Positions 48,967-62,172 of a stretch of 64,000 nucleotides of DNA are shown here, in pieces. The translations under genes were made by a program, and so were the position numbers. The stretch comes from Diabrotica undecimpunctata (lineage: Eukaryota; Arthropoda; Insecta; Coleoptera; Chrysomelidae): positions 83,910,389 to 83,974,388 of the forward strand of contig NC_092809.1 of the NCBI RefSeq assembly GCF_040954645.1, given 5' to 3'. The number at the start of each line of letters is the position of its first letter. Positions within the stretch are counted from its first letter, which is position 1. The notes under the pieces were generated by a model. That model made no database searches, had not been told where the DNA came from, and saw only the letters and a program-made list of their open reading frames with translations.

Positions 48967-50083
48967 GGATTTTTATCGAATTTGGTTAATCGGCTATATT
49001 GGCGTCAATTTTGGTCCGAGAGTCAAGCGAATGAACATTTTCTACATAAAATTGGCCGCTCGTTCTTCTGCCACACTCGGAATTTTCCTACATCTAACGG
49101 TTCGTGAGAAAAATTTTCACTTGGATGTCTGTATTTGCTGAAAATTTCGTGAAAATTAAAAGTGTATATATTTTTTTAAATTCTAATTATTTCGATTAAT
49201 GGTGGCCTGCTGATTAAAAAAATCTAAACACGTTGCCAGAAATTATGCACCGTTTGGCCGGAAAATCGAAAAAACTGTAGATTATTGGATTTTTATCAAA
49301 TTGCGTTAATCGGCTATATTGACGTCAATTTTTGTCTGACAGTCAAGCGAATGAACATTTCCCTACATAAAATTGGCCGCTCGTTCTTCTGCCATACTAG
49401 AAATTTTCCTACATCTAGCGGTTCGTGAGAAAAATTTCCACTTGGATGTCTGTATTTGCTGAAAATTTCGTGAAAATTAAAAGTGTATATTTTTTTTTAA
49501 ATTTTAATTATTTCGATTAAGGGTGGCCTGCTGATTAAAAAAAATTAAACACGTTGCTAGAAATTATGCACCCTTTGGCCGGAAAATCGGAAAAACTGTA
49601 GATTAGTGGATTTTTATCAAATTTCGTTAATCGGCTATATTGGCGTCAATTTTGGTCCGTGAGTCAAGCGAATGAACATTTTCTACATAAAATTGGCCGC
49701 TCGTTCTTCTGCCATACTCAGAATTTTCCTACATCTAACGGTTCGTGAGAAAAATTTCCACTTGGATGTCTCTATTTGCTGAAAATTTCGTGAAAATTAA
49801 AAGTGTATATTTCGTTTAAAATTTGAATTATTTCGATTACAGGTGGCCTGCTGATTAAAAAAATCTACACATGTGGCTAAGAATTATGCACTGTTTTGCC
49901 GGAAAATGGAAAAAAACTGTAGATTTTTTAATTCGATTTTTCCTCTTTTCCGGCAAACTGGGGTTAAGCAAACAGAAAAAGTCACATGCTTGCAATAAGC
50001 TGGACCAAGTGCATGTACGGAAACAATAAACAAAATTTTTTTTTTTGGAAAATTTGAAAAAAATGTTCCAAGGGGGTACCCTT
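48967..50083 (-). repeat. Block 2 segment: L S S (1117 bp)
   Basis: L 49608-50083 and two S. Related to the 37597-38710 type (GTCTGACAGTC, CTAGAAATTTTCC) with GATTAGTGG as a private mark at about 49601. Confidence 0.87.
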
Positions 50084-51084
50084 GGATTTTTATCGAATTT
50101 GGTTAATCGGCTATATTCACGTCAATTTTGGTCTGACAGTCAAGCGAATAAACATTTCTTACATAAAATTGGATGCTCGTTCTTCTGCCATACTAGGAAT
50201 TCCACTTGGATGTCTGTATTTGCTGAAAATTTCGTAAAAATTAAAAGTGTATATTTTTTTTTAAATTTTAATTATTTCGATTAAGGGTGGCCTGCTGATT
50301 AAAAAAATCTAAACACGTTGCCAGAAATTAAGCACCCTTTGGCCGGAAAATCGAAAAAACTGTAGATTATTGGATTTTTATCAAATTTCGTTAATCGGCT
50401 ATATTGACGTCAATTTTGGTCTGAGAGTCAAGCGAATGAACATTTCCTACATAAAATTGGCCGCTCGTTCTTTTGCCATACTCGGAATTTTCCTACATCT
50501 AACGGTTCGTAAGAAAAATTTCCACTTGGATGTCTGTATTTGCTGAAAATTTCGTGAAAATTAAAAGTGTATATTTAGTTTAGAATTTTAATTATTTCGA
50601 TTAAAGTTGAAATGCTGATTAAACAAATCTAAACACGTTGCCAGAAATTATGCACTGTTTGGCCGGAAAATCGAAAAAACTGTAGATTATTGGATTTTTA
50701 TCAAATTTCGTTAATCGGCTATGTTGGCGTCAATTATGCTCCGAGAGTCAAGCGAATGAACATTTTCTACATAAAATTGGCCGCTCGTTCTTCTGCCATA
50801 CTCGGAATTTTCCTACATCTAACGGTTCGTGAGAAAAATTTCCACATGGTTGTCTGTATTTGCTGAAAATTTCGTGAAAATTAAAAGTGTATATATTTTT
50901 TTTAAATTTTAATTATTTCGATTAAGGGTGACCTGCTGATTAAAAAAATCTAAACACGTTGCCAGAAATTATGCACCGTTTGGCCGGAAAATCGAAAATA
51001 CTGTAGATTATTGGATTTTTATCAAATTTCGTTAATCGCTATATTGACGTCAATTATCGTCTGAGAGTCAACCAAATGAACATT
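50084..51084 (-). repeat. Block 2 terminal S units, first with 32-bp deletion
   Basis: S 50084-50371 is 288 bp: at about 50199 TACTAGGAATT joins CCACTTGG, losing 32 bp between two AATTT repeats. S 50372-50691 and 50692-51012 follow, then a partial unit into the gap. The stretch 50204-50836 repeats the first 630 bp of block 2 (19478-20110) at offset 30725, including GTTGAAATGCTG. Confidence 0.88.
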
Positions 51085-51184
51085 NNNNNNNNNNNNNNNN
51101 NNNNNNNNNNNNNNNNNNNNNNNNNNNNNNNNNNNNNNNNNNNNNNNNNNNNNNNNNNNNNNNNNNNNNNNNNNNNNNNNNNNN
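51085..51184. other. Assembly gap (100 N)
   Basis: Exactly 100 N. Reverse-oriented satellite ends at position 51084 and forward-oriented satellite starts at 51185, so this gap, like the first, coincides with a switch in repeat direction. Confidence 0.99.
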
Positions 51185-53176
51185 AAGAACGAGCGGCCAA
51201 TTTTATGTGGACAATGTTCATTCGCTTGACTCTCGGACCAAAATTGAGGCCAATATAGCCGATTAACAAAATTGATAAAAATCCAAATAATCTACAGTTT
51301 TTTTGATTTTCCGGCCAAAGGGTGCATAATTTCTGGCAACGTGTTTTGATTTTTTAATCAGCAGCCCACCCTTAATCGAAATAATTAAAATTTAAAAAAA
51401 AATTTACACTTTTTCAGCAAATACAGACATTCAAGTGGAAATTTTTTTCACGAACCGTGAGATGTAGGAAAATTCCGAGTATGGCAGAAGAACGAGCGGC
51501 CAATTTTATGTAGGAAATGTTCATTCGCTTGACTCTCAGACCAAAATTGACGTCAATATAGCCAATTAACGAAATTTGATAAAAATCCAATAATCTACAG
51601 TTTTTCGATTTCCGGCCAAACGGTGCATAATTTCTGGCAACGTGTTTAATTTTTTTAATCAGCAGGCCACCCTTAATCGAAATAATTAAAATTTAAAAAA
51701 ATATATACACTTTTAATTTTCACAAAATTTTCAGCAAATACAGACATCCAAGTGGAAATTTTTCTCACGAATCGTTAGAAGTAGGAAATTCCGAGTATGG
51801 CAGAAGAACGAGCGGCCAATTTTATGTAGGAAATGTTTATTCGCTTGACTCTCAGACCAAAATTGACGTCAATATAGCCGATTAACGAAATTTGATAAAA
51901 TCCAATAATCTACAGTTTTTCGATTTTTCGGCCAAACGGTGCATAACTTCTGGCAACGTGTTTGGATTTTTTAATCAGTAGGCAACCCTTATCGAAATAA
52001 TTAAAATTTAAAAAAATATATACACTTTTAATTTTCACGAATTTTCAGCAAATACAGACATTCAAGTGGAAATTTTTCTCACGAATTGTTAGATTTAGGA
52101 AAATTCTGAGTATGGCAGAAGAACGAGCGGCCATTTTATGTAGACAATGTTCATTCGCTTGACTCTCGGACCAAAATTGACCCCAATATAGCCGATTAAC
52201 GAAATTTGATAAAAATCCAATAATCTACAGTTTTTTTGATTTTCCGGCCAAACGGTGCATAATTTCTGGCAACGTGTTTAATTTTTTTTTATCAGCAGGC
52301 CACCCTTAATCAAAATAATTAAAATTTAAAAAAATATATACACTTTTATTTTCACGAAATTTTCAGCAAATACAGACATCCAAGTGGAAATTTTTCTCAC
52401 AAACCGTTAGATGTAGGAAAATTCCGAGTATGGCAGAAAAACGAGCGGCCAATTTTATGTAGGAACTGTGTATTCGCTTGACTCTCGGACCAAAATTGAC
52501 GCCAATATAGCCGATTAACGAAATTTGATAAAAATCCAATAATCTACAGTTTTTTCGATTTTTCGGCCAAATGTTGCATAATTTCTGGCAACGTGTTTAG
52601 ATTTTTTTAATCAGCAGGCCACCCTTTATCGAAATAATTAAAATTTTAAACAAAATATACACTTTTAATTTTCACGAAATTTTCAGCAAATACAGACATT
52701 CAAGTGGAAATTTTTTTCACGAAACGTGAGATGTAGAAAAATTCCGAGTATGGCAGAAGAACGAGCGGCCAATTTTATGTACGAAATGTTCAATCGCTTG
52801 ACTCTCAGACCAAAATTGACGTCAATATAGCCGATTAACGAAATTTGAATAAAATCCAATAATCTACAGTTTTTTTGATTTTCCGGCCAAACGGTGCATA
52901 ATTTCTGGCAACGTGTTTAGATTTTTTTAATCAGCAGGCCACCCTTAATCGAAATAATTAAAATTTAAAAAAATATATACACTTTTAATTTTCACGAAAT
53001 TTTCAGCCAATACAGACATCCAAGTGGAAATTTTTCTCACGAACCGTTAGATGTAGGAAAATTCTGAGTATGGCAAAAGAACGAGCAGCCAATTTTATGT
53101 AGGAACTGTGTATTCGCTTGACTATCGGACCATAGTTGACGCAATATAGCTGATTAACCAAATTCGATAAAAATCC
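51185..53176 (+). repeat. Block 3 partial HOR: six S units
   Basis: A 100-bp unit end, then S at 51285, 51589, 51904, 52219, 52538 and 52858. They match the second half of the 11-unit HOR (54913-56809), so the 5' half of this copy is missing or in the gap. The 51285 unit is the 16-bp-deleted type (304 bp). Confidence 0.88.
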
Positions 53177-56100
53177 AAAGGTAACCCCTTGGAACATTTT
53201 TTCCAAATTTCCAAAAAAAAAAATTTTCTTTATTGTTACGGTACATGCACTTGGTCCAGCTTATTGCAAGCATGTGATTTTTTCTGTTCGCTTAACCCCA
53301 GTTTGCCGGAAAGAGGAAAAATCGAATTAAAAAATCTCCAGTTTTTTCCATTTTCCGGCAAAACGGTGCATAATTTTTAGCCACATGTGTAGATTTTTTT
53401 AATCAGCAGGCCACCCTTAATCGAAATAATTCAAATTTTAAACGAAATATACACTTTTAATTTTCACGAAATTTTCAGCAAATACAGACATCCAAGTGGA
53501 AATTTTTCTCACGAACCGTTAGATGTAGGAAAATTCCGAGTATGGCAGAAGAACGAGCTGCCAATTTTATGTGGACAATGTTCATTAGCTTGACTCTCGG
53601 ACCAAAATTGACGCCAATATAGCCGATTAACAAAATTTGATAAAAATCCAATAATCTACAGTTTTTTCAATTTTCCGGCCAAACGGTGCATAATTTCTGG
53701 CAACGTGTTTAATTTTTTTTTATCAGCAGGCCACCTTTAATCAAAATAATTAAAATTTAAAAAAATATATACACTTTTAATTTTCACGAAATTTTCAGCA
53801 AATACAGACATCCAAGTGGAAATTTTTCTCACGAATTGTTAGATGTAGGAAATTCTGAGTATGGCAGAAGAACGAGCGGCCAATTTTATGTGGACAATGT
53901 TCATTCGCTTGACTCTCGGACCAAAATTGACGCCAATATAGCCGATTAACAAAATTTGATAAAAATCCAATAATCTACAGTTTTTTTGATTTTCCGGCCA
54001 AAGGATGCATAATTTCTGGTAACGTGTTTAGATTTTTTTAATCAGCAGCCCACCCTTAATCGAAATAATTAAAATTTAAAAAAAAATTTACACTTTTTCA
54101 GCAAATACAGACATTCGAGTGGAAATTTTTTTCACGAACCGTGAGATGTAGGAAAATTCCGAGTATGGCAGAAGAACGAGCGGCCAATTTTATGTAGGAA
54201 ATGTTCATTCGCTTGACTCTCAGACCAAAATTGACGTCAATATAGCCGATTAACGAAATTTGATAAAAATCCAATAATCTACAGTTTTTTCGATTTTCCG
54301 GCCAAACTGTGCATAATTTCTGGCAACGTGTTTAAATTTTTTTAATCAGCAGGCCACCCTTAATCGAAATAATTAAAATTTAAAAAAATATATACACTTT
54401 TAATTTTCACAAAATTTTCAGCAAATACAGACATCCAAGTGGAAATTTTTCTCACGAATCGTTAGATGTAGGAAAATTCCGAGTATGGCAGAAGAACGAG
54501 CGGAAAATTTTATGTAGGAAATGTTTATTCGCTTGACTCTCAGACCAAAATTGACGTCAATATAGCCGATTAACGAAATTTGATAAAAATCCAATAATCT
54601 ACAGTTTTTTCGATTTTCCGGCCAAACGGTGCATAATTTCTGGCAACGTGTTTAATTTTTTTTTATCAGCAGGCCACCCTTAATCAAAATAATTAAAATT
54701 TAAAAAAATATATACACTTTTAATTTTCACGAAATTTTCAGCAAATACAGACATCCAAGTGGAAATTTTTCTCACGAATTGTTAGATGTAGGAAAATTCT
54801 GAGTATGGCAGAAGAACGAGCGGCCAATTTTATGTGGACAATGTTCATTCTCTTGACTCTCGGACCAAAATTGAGGCCAATATAGCCGATTAACAAAATT
54901 TGATAAAAATCCAAATAATCTACAGTTTTTTTGATTTTCCGGCCAAAGGGTGCATAATTTCTGGCAACGTGTTTAGATTTTTTTAATCAGCAGCCCACCC
55001 TTAATCGAAATAATTAAAATTTAAAAAAAAATTTACACTTTTTCAGAAAATACAGACATTCAAGTGGAAATTTTTTTCACGAACCGTGAGATGTAGGAAA
55101 ATTCCGAGTATGGCAGAAGAACGAGCGGCCAATTTTATGTGGGAAATGTTCATTCGCTTGACTCTCAGACCAAAATTGACGTCAATATAGCCGATTAACG
55201 AAATTTGATAATAATACAATAATCTACAGTTTTTTCGATTTTCCGGCCAAACAGTGCATAATTTCTTGCAACGTGTTTAAATTTTTTTAATCAGCAGGCC
55301 ACCCTTAATCGAAATAATTAAAATTTAAAAAAATATATACACTTTTAATTTTCACAAAATTTTCAGCAAATACAGACATCCAAGTGGAAATTTTTCTCAC
55401 GAATCGTTAGAAGTAGGAAAATTCCGAGTATGCAGAAGAACGAGCGGCCAATTTTATGTAGGAAATGTTTATTCGCTTGACTCTCAGACCAAAATTGACG
55501 TCAATATAGCCGATTAACGAAATTTGATAAAAATCCAATAATCTACAGTTTTTTCGATTTTTCGGCCAAACGGTGCATAACTTCTGGCAACGTGTTTGGA
55601 TTTTTTTAATCAGTAGGCAACCCTTAATCGAAATAATTAAAATTTAAAAAAATATATACACTTTTAATTTTCACGAAATTTTCAGCAAATACAGACATTC
55701 AAGTGGAAATTTTTCTCACAAATTGTTAGATGTAGGAAAATTCTGAGTATGGCAGAAGAACGAGCGGCCAATTTTATGTAGACAATGTTCATTCGCCTGA
55801 CTCTCGGACCAAAATTGACCCCAATATAGCCGATTAACGAAATTTGATAAAAATCCAATAATCTACAGTTTTTTTGATTTTCCGGCCAAACGGTGCATAA
55901 TTTCTGGCAACGTGTTTAATTTTTTTTTATCAGCAGGCCACCCTTAATCAAAATAATTAAAATTTAAAAAAATATATACACTTTTATTTTCACGAAATTT
56001 TCAGCAAATACAGACATCCAAGTGGAAATTTTTCTCACAAACCGTTAGATGTAGGAAAATTCCGAGTATGGCAGAAAAACGAGCGGCCAATTTTATGTAG

Positions 56101-56809
56101 GAACTGTGTATTCGCTTGACTCTCGGACCAAAATTGACGCCAATATAGCCGATTAACGAAATTTGATAAAAATCCAATAATCTACAGTTTTTCGATTTTT
56201 CGGCCAAATGTTGCATAATTTCTGGCAACGTGTTTAGATTTTTTTAATCAGCAGGCCACCCTTTATCGAAATAATTAAAATTTTAAACAAAATATACACT
56301 TTTAATTTTCACGAAATTTTCAGCAAATACAGACATTCAAGTGGAAATTTTTTCACGAAACGTGAGATGTAGAAAAATCCGAGTATGGCAGAAGAACGAG
56401 CGGCCAATTTTATGTACGAAATGTTCAATCGCTTGACTCTCAGACCAAAATTGACGTCAATATAGCCGATTAACGAAATTTGAATAAAATCCAATAATCT
56501 ACAGTTTTTTTGATTTCCGGCCAAACGGTGCATAATTTCTGGCAACGTGTTTAGATTTTTTTAATCAGCAGGCCACCCTTAATCGAAATAATAAAATTTA
56601 AAAAAATATATACACTTTAATTTTCACGAAATTTTCAGCCAATACAGACATCCAAGTGGAAATTTTTCTCACGAACCGTTAGATGTAGGAAAATTCTGAG
56701 TATGGCAAAAGAACGAGCAGCCAATTTTATGTAGGAACTGTGTATTCGCTTGACTCTCGGACCATAGTTGACGCCAATATAGCTGATTAACCAAATTCGA
56801 TAAAAATCC
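53177..56809 (+). repeat. Block 3 HOR copy A: L S x10 (3633 bp)
   Basis: L at 53177; S at 53650, 53969, 54273, 54593, 54913, 55218, 55537, 55857, 56176 and 56493. The 53969 and 54913 units (304-305 bp) carry the 16-bp deletion. Other positional marks are CCAAATAATC opening 54913, GATAATAATACAAT before 55218, TAGGCAACCC in 55537, GACCCCAATATAG before 55857 and GAATAAAATCC before 56493. Confidence 0.92.
53969..54272 (+). repeat. S unit subtype with 16-bp deletion
   Basis: Reads TTTACACTTTTTCAGC where other units have TACACTTTT, AATTTTCACGAAATT and TTCAGC, losing 16 bp of the AT-rich core between TTTT repeats. It is linked to TCAGCAGCCCACC and CGAACCGTGAGATG. It occurs at 51285, 53969, 54913, 57602, 58541, 61230, 62966 and at the right edge, and nowhere in blocks 1 and 2. 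Confidence 0.88.
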
Positions 56810-59800
56810 AAAGGTAACCCCTTGGAACATTTTTCCAAATTTTCCAAAAAAAAAAAATTTTCTTTATTGTTACGGTACATGCACTTGGTCCAGCTTATTG
56901 CAAGCATGTGATTTTTTCTGTTCGCTTAACCCCAGTTTGCCGGAAAGAGGAAAATCGAATTAAAAAATCTCCAGTTTTTTCCATTTTCCGGCAAAACGGT
57001 GCATAATTTTTAGCCACATGTGTAGATTTTTTTAATCAGCAGGCCACCCTTAATCGAAATAATTCAAATTTTAAACGAAATATACACTTTTAATTTTCAC
57101 GAAATTTTCAGCAAATACAGACATCCAAGTGGAAATTTTTCTCACGAACCGTTAGATGTAGGAAAATTCCGAGTATGGCAGAAGAACGAGCTGCCAATTT
57201 TATGTGGACAATGTTCATTAGCTTGACTCTCGGACCAAAATTGACGCCAATATAGCCGATTAACAAAATTTGATAAAAATCCAATAATCTACAGTTTTTT
57301 CAATTTTCCGGCCAAACGGTGCATAATTTCTGGCAACGTGTTTAATTTTTTTTTATCAGCAGGCCACCTTTAATCAAAATAATTAAAATTTAAAAAAATA
57401 TATCACTTCTAATTTTCACGAAATTTTCAGCAAATACAGACATCCAAGTGGAAATTTTTCTCACGAATTGTTAGATGTAGGAAAATTCTGAGTATGGCAG
57501 AAGAACGAGCGGCCAATTTTATGTGGACAATGTTCATTCGCTTGACTCTCGGACCAAAATTGACGCCAATATAGCCGATTAACAAAATTTGATAAAAATC
57601 CAATAATCTACAGTTTTTTTGATTTCCGGCCAAAGGATGCATAATTTCTGGCAACGTGTTTAGATTTTTTTAATCAGCAGCCCACCCTTAATCGAAATAA
57701 TTAAAATTTAAAAAAAAATTTACACTTTTTCAGCAAATACAGACATTCGAGTGGAAATTTTTTCACGAACCGTGAGATGTAGGAAAATTTCGAGTATGGC
57801 AGAAGAACGAGCGGCCAATTTTATGTAGGAAATGTTCATTCGCTTGACTCTCAGACCAAAATTGACGTCAATATAGCCGATTAACGAAATTTGATAAAAA
57901 TCCAATAATCTACAGTTTTTTCGATTTCCGGCCAAACTGTGCATAATTTCTGGCAACGTGTTTAAATTTTTTTAATCAGCAGGCCACCCTTAATCGAAAT
58001 AATTAAAATTTAAAAAAATATATACACTTTTAATTTTCACAAAATTTTCAGCAAATACAGACATCCAAGTGGAAATTTTTCTCACGAATCGTTAGATGTA
58101 GGAAAATTCCGAGTATGGCAGAAGAACGAGCGGCCAATTTTATGTAGGAAATGTTTATTCGCTTGACTCTCAGACCAAAATTGACGTCAATATAGCCGAT
58201 TAACGAAATTTGATAAAAATCCAATAATCTACGGTTTTTTCGATTTTCCGGCCAAACGGTGCATAATTTCTGGCAACGTGTTTAATTTTTTTTTATCGGC
58301 AGGCCACCCTTAATCAAAATAATTAAAATTTAAAAAATATATACACTTTAATTTTCACGAAATTTTCAGCAAATACAGACATCCAAGTGGGAAATTTTTC
58401 TCACGAATTGTTAGATGTAGAAAATTCTGAGTATGGCAGAAGAACGAGCGGCCAATTTTATGTGGACAATGTTCATTCTCTTGACTCTCGGACCAAAATT
58501 GAGGCCAATATAGCCGATTAACAAAATTTGATAAAAATCCAAATAATCTACAGTTTTTTGATTTTCCGGCCAAAGGGTTCATAATTTCTGGCAACGTGTT
58601 TAGATTTTTTTAATCAGCAGCCCACCCTTAATCGAAATAATTAAAATTTAAAAAAAAATTTACACTTTTTCAGAAAATACAGACATTCAAGTGGAAATTT
58701 TTTTCACGAACCGTGAGATGTAGGAAAATTCCGAGTATGGCAGAAGAACGAGCGGCCAATTTTATGTAGGAAATGTTCATTCGCTTGACTCTCAGACCAA
58801 AATTGACGTCAATATAGCCGATTAACGAAATTTGATAATAAATACAATAATCTACAGTTTTTTCGATTTTCCGGCCAAACAGTGCATAATTTCTTGCAAC
58901 GTGTTTAAATTTTTTTAATCAGCAGGCCACCCTTAATCGAAATAATTAAAATTTAAAAAAATATATACACTTTTAATTTTCACAAAATTTCAGCAAATAC
59001 AGACATCCAAGTGGAAATTTTTCTCACGAATCGTTAGAAGTAGGAAAATTCCGAGTATGGCAGAAGAACGAGCGGCCAATTTATGTAGGAAATGTTTATT
59101 CGCTTGACTCTCAGACCAAAATTGACGTCAATATAGCCGATTAACGAAATTTGATAAAAATCCAATAATCTACAGTTTTTTCGATTTTTTGTCCAAACGG
59201 TGCATAACTTCTGGCAACGTGTTTGGATTTTTTTAATCAGTAGGCAACCCTTAATCGAAATAATTAAATTTAAAAAAATATATACACTTTTAATTTTCAC
59301 GAAATTTTCAGCAAATACAGACATTCAAGTGGAAATTTTTCTCACAAATTGTTAGATGTAGGAAAATTCTGAGTATGGCAGAAGAACGAGCGGCCAATTT
59401 TATGTAGACAATGTTCATTCGCTTGACTCTCGGACCAAAATTGACCCCAATATAGCCGATTAACGAAATTTGATAAAAATCCAATAATCTACAGTTTTTT
59501 TGATTTTCCGGCCAAACGGTGCATAATTTCTGGCAACGTGTTTAATTTTTTTTTATCAGCAGGCCACCCTTAATCAAAATAATTAAAATTTAAAAAAATA
59601 TATACTTTTATTTTCACGAAATTTTCAGCAAATACAGACATCCAAGTGGAAATTTTTCTCACAAACCGTTAGATGTAGGAAAATTCCGAGTATGGCAGAA
59701 AAACGAGCGGCCAATTTTATGTAGGAACTGTGTATTCGCTTGACTCTCGGACCAAAATTGACGCCAATATAGCCGATTAACGAAATTTGATAAAAATCCA

Positions 59801-60437
59801 ATAATCTACAGTTTTTTCGATTTTTCGGCCAAATGTTGCATAATTTCTGGCAACGTGTTTAGATTTTTTTAATCAGCAGGCCACCCTTTATCGAAATAAT
59901 TAAAATTTTAAACAAAATATACACTTTTAATTTTCACGAAATTTTCAGCAAATACAGACATTCAAGTGGAAATTTTTTTCACGAAACGTGAGATGTAGAA
60001 AAATTCCGAGTATGGCAGAAGAACGAGCGGCCAATTTTATGTACGAAATGTTCAATCGCTTGACTCTCAGACCAAAATTGACGTCAATATAGCCGATTAA
60101 CGAAATTTGAATAAAATCCAATAATCTACAGTTTTTTTGATTTTCGGCCAAACGGTGCATAATTTCTGGCAACGTGTTTAGATTTTTTAATCAGCAGGCC
60201 ACCCTTAATCGAAATAATTAAAATTTAAAAAAATATATACACTTTTAATTTTCACGAAATTTTCAGCCAATACAGACATCCAAGAGGAAAATTTTTCTCA
60301 CGAACCGTTAGATGTAGGAAAATTCTGAGTATGCAAAAGAACGAGCAGCCAATTTTATGTAGAAACTGTGTATTCGCTTGACTCTCGGATCATAGTTGAC
60401 GCCAATATAGCTGATTAACCAAATTCGATAAAAATCC
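56810..60437 (+). repeat. Block 3 HOR copy B: L S x10 (3628 bp)
   Basis: L at 56810; S at 57283, 57602, 57904, 58223, 58541, 58846, 59164, 59483, 59800 and 60120. Each unit repeats the marks of copy A at the same rank. Differences are mostly single-base indels, which makes this the clearest HOR pair in the window. Confidence 0.92.
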
Positions 60438-62172
60438 AAAGGTAACCCCTTGAACATTTTTTCCAAATTTTCCAAAAAAAAAAAATTTTCTTTATTGTTA
60501 CGGTACATGCACTTGGTCCAGCTTATTGCAAGCATGTGATTTTTTCTGTTCGCTTAACCCCAGTTTGCCGGAAAGAGGAAAAATCGAATTAAAAAATCTC
60601 CAGTTTTTTTCCATTTTCCGGCAAAACGGTGCATAATTTTTAGCCACATGTGTAGATTTTTTTAATCAGCAGGCCACCCTTAATCGAAATAATTCAAATT
60701 TTAAACGAAATATACACTTTTAATTTTCACGAAATTTTCAGCAAATACAGACATCCAAGTGGAAATTTTTCTCACGAACCGTTAGATGTAGAAAATTCCG
60801 AGTATGGCAGAAGAACGAGCTGCCAATTTTATGTGGACAATGTTCATTAGCTTGACTCTCGGACCAAAATTGACGCCAATATAGCCGATTAACAAAATTT
60901 GATAAAAATCCAATAATCTACAGTTTTTTCAATTTTCCGGCCAAACGGTGCATAATTTCTGGCAACGTGTTTAATTTTTTTTTATCAGCAGGCCACCTTT
61001 AATCAAATAATTAAAATTTAAAAAAATATATACACTTTTAATTTTCACGAAATTTTCAGCAAATACAGACATCCAAGTGGAAATTTTTCTCACGAATTGT
61101 TAGATGTAGGAAAATTCTGAGTATGGCAGAAGAACGAGCGGCCAATTTTATGTGGACAATGTTCATTCGCTTGACTCTCGGACCAAAATTGACGCCAATA
61201 TAGCCGATTAACAAAATTGATAAAAATCCAATAATCTACAGTTTTTTGATTTTCCGGCCAAAGGGTGCATAATTTCTGGCAACGTGTTTAGATTTTTTTA
61301 ATCAGCAGCCCACCCTTAATCGAAATAATTAAAATTTAAAAAAAAATTTACACTTTTTCAGCAAATACAGACATTCGAGTGGAAATTTTTTTCACGAACC
61401 GTGAGATGTAGGAAAATTCCGAGTATGGCAGAAGAACGAGCGGCTAATTTTATGTAGGAAATGTTCATTCGCTTGACTCTCAGACCAAAATTGACGTCAA
61501 TATAGCCGATTAACGAAATTTGATAAAAATCCAATAATCTACAGTTTTTTCGATTTTCCGGCCAAACTGTGCATAATTTCTGGCAACGTGTTTAAATTTT
61601 TTTAATCAGCAGGCCACCCTTAATCGAAATAATTAAAATTTAAAAAAATATATACACTTTTAATTTTCACAAAATTTTCAGCAAATACAGACATCCAAGT
61701 GGAAATTTTTCTCACGAATCGTTAGATGTAGGAAAATTCCAAGTATGGCAGAAGAACGAGCGGCCAATTTTATGTAGGAAATGTTTATGCGCTTGACTCT
61801 CAGACCAAAATTGACGTCAATATAGCCGATTAACGAAATTTGATAAAAATCCAATAATCTACAGTTTTTTCGATTTTCCGGCCAAACTGTGCATAATTTC
61901 TGGCAACGTGTTTAAATTTTTTTAATCAGCAGGCCACCCTTAATCGAAATAATTAAAATTTAAAAAAATATATACACTTTTAATTTTCACAAAATTTTCA
62001 GCAAATACAGACATCCAAGTGGAAATTTTTCTCACGAACCGTTAGATGTAGGAAAATTCTGAGTATGGCAAAAGAACGAGCAGCCAATTTTATGTAGGAA
62101 CTGTGTATTCGCTTGACTCTCGGACCATAGTTGACGCCAATATAGCTGATTAACCAAATTCGATAAAAATCC
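60438..62172 (+). repeat. Block 3 shortened HOR: L S S S S (1735 bp)
   Basis: L at 60438; S at 60912, 61230, 61533 and 61853. The first four units match ranks 1-4 of the HOR. The 61853 unit starts like rank 4 (CCAAACTGTGC, CACAAAATTTTC) and ends like rank 11 (GACCATAGTTGACGCC), so six unit lengths were removed by an in-register exchange. Confidence 0.9.

Larger units (their letters stand above)
19478..51084 (-). repeat. Satellite array block 2 (same monomers, reverse orientation)
   Basis: The same satellite in reverse complement: landmarks appear as GGTGGCCTGCTGATT, CCACTTGGATGTCTG and GGATTTTTATC. I count 21 L units, of which two have an internal deletion, about 66 near-full S units and two truncated units. 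Every L is followed on the + strand by CCCTTGGATTTTTATCG. The number of S units between L units ranges from zero to seven, so there is no single regular HOR; several kilobase-long segments occur two or three times. No gene or mobile element is visible. Confidence 0.97.

Noticed and set aside
50196..50206. GAATTC at the 50199 junction as a cloning or ligation scar
   Set aside because: The site arises simply from joining GGAATT to CCACTTGG, and the flanking AATTT repeats explain a microhomology deletion. One instance is not evidence of a ligation artefact.
51054..51269. Frames of 60-88 codons that run through N stretches (also 19214-19480)
   Set aside because: The open length comes from unknown bases in the gaps and cannot be interpreted.
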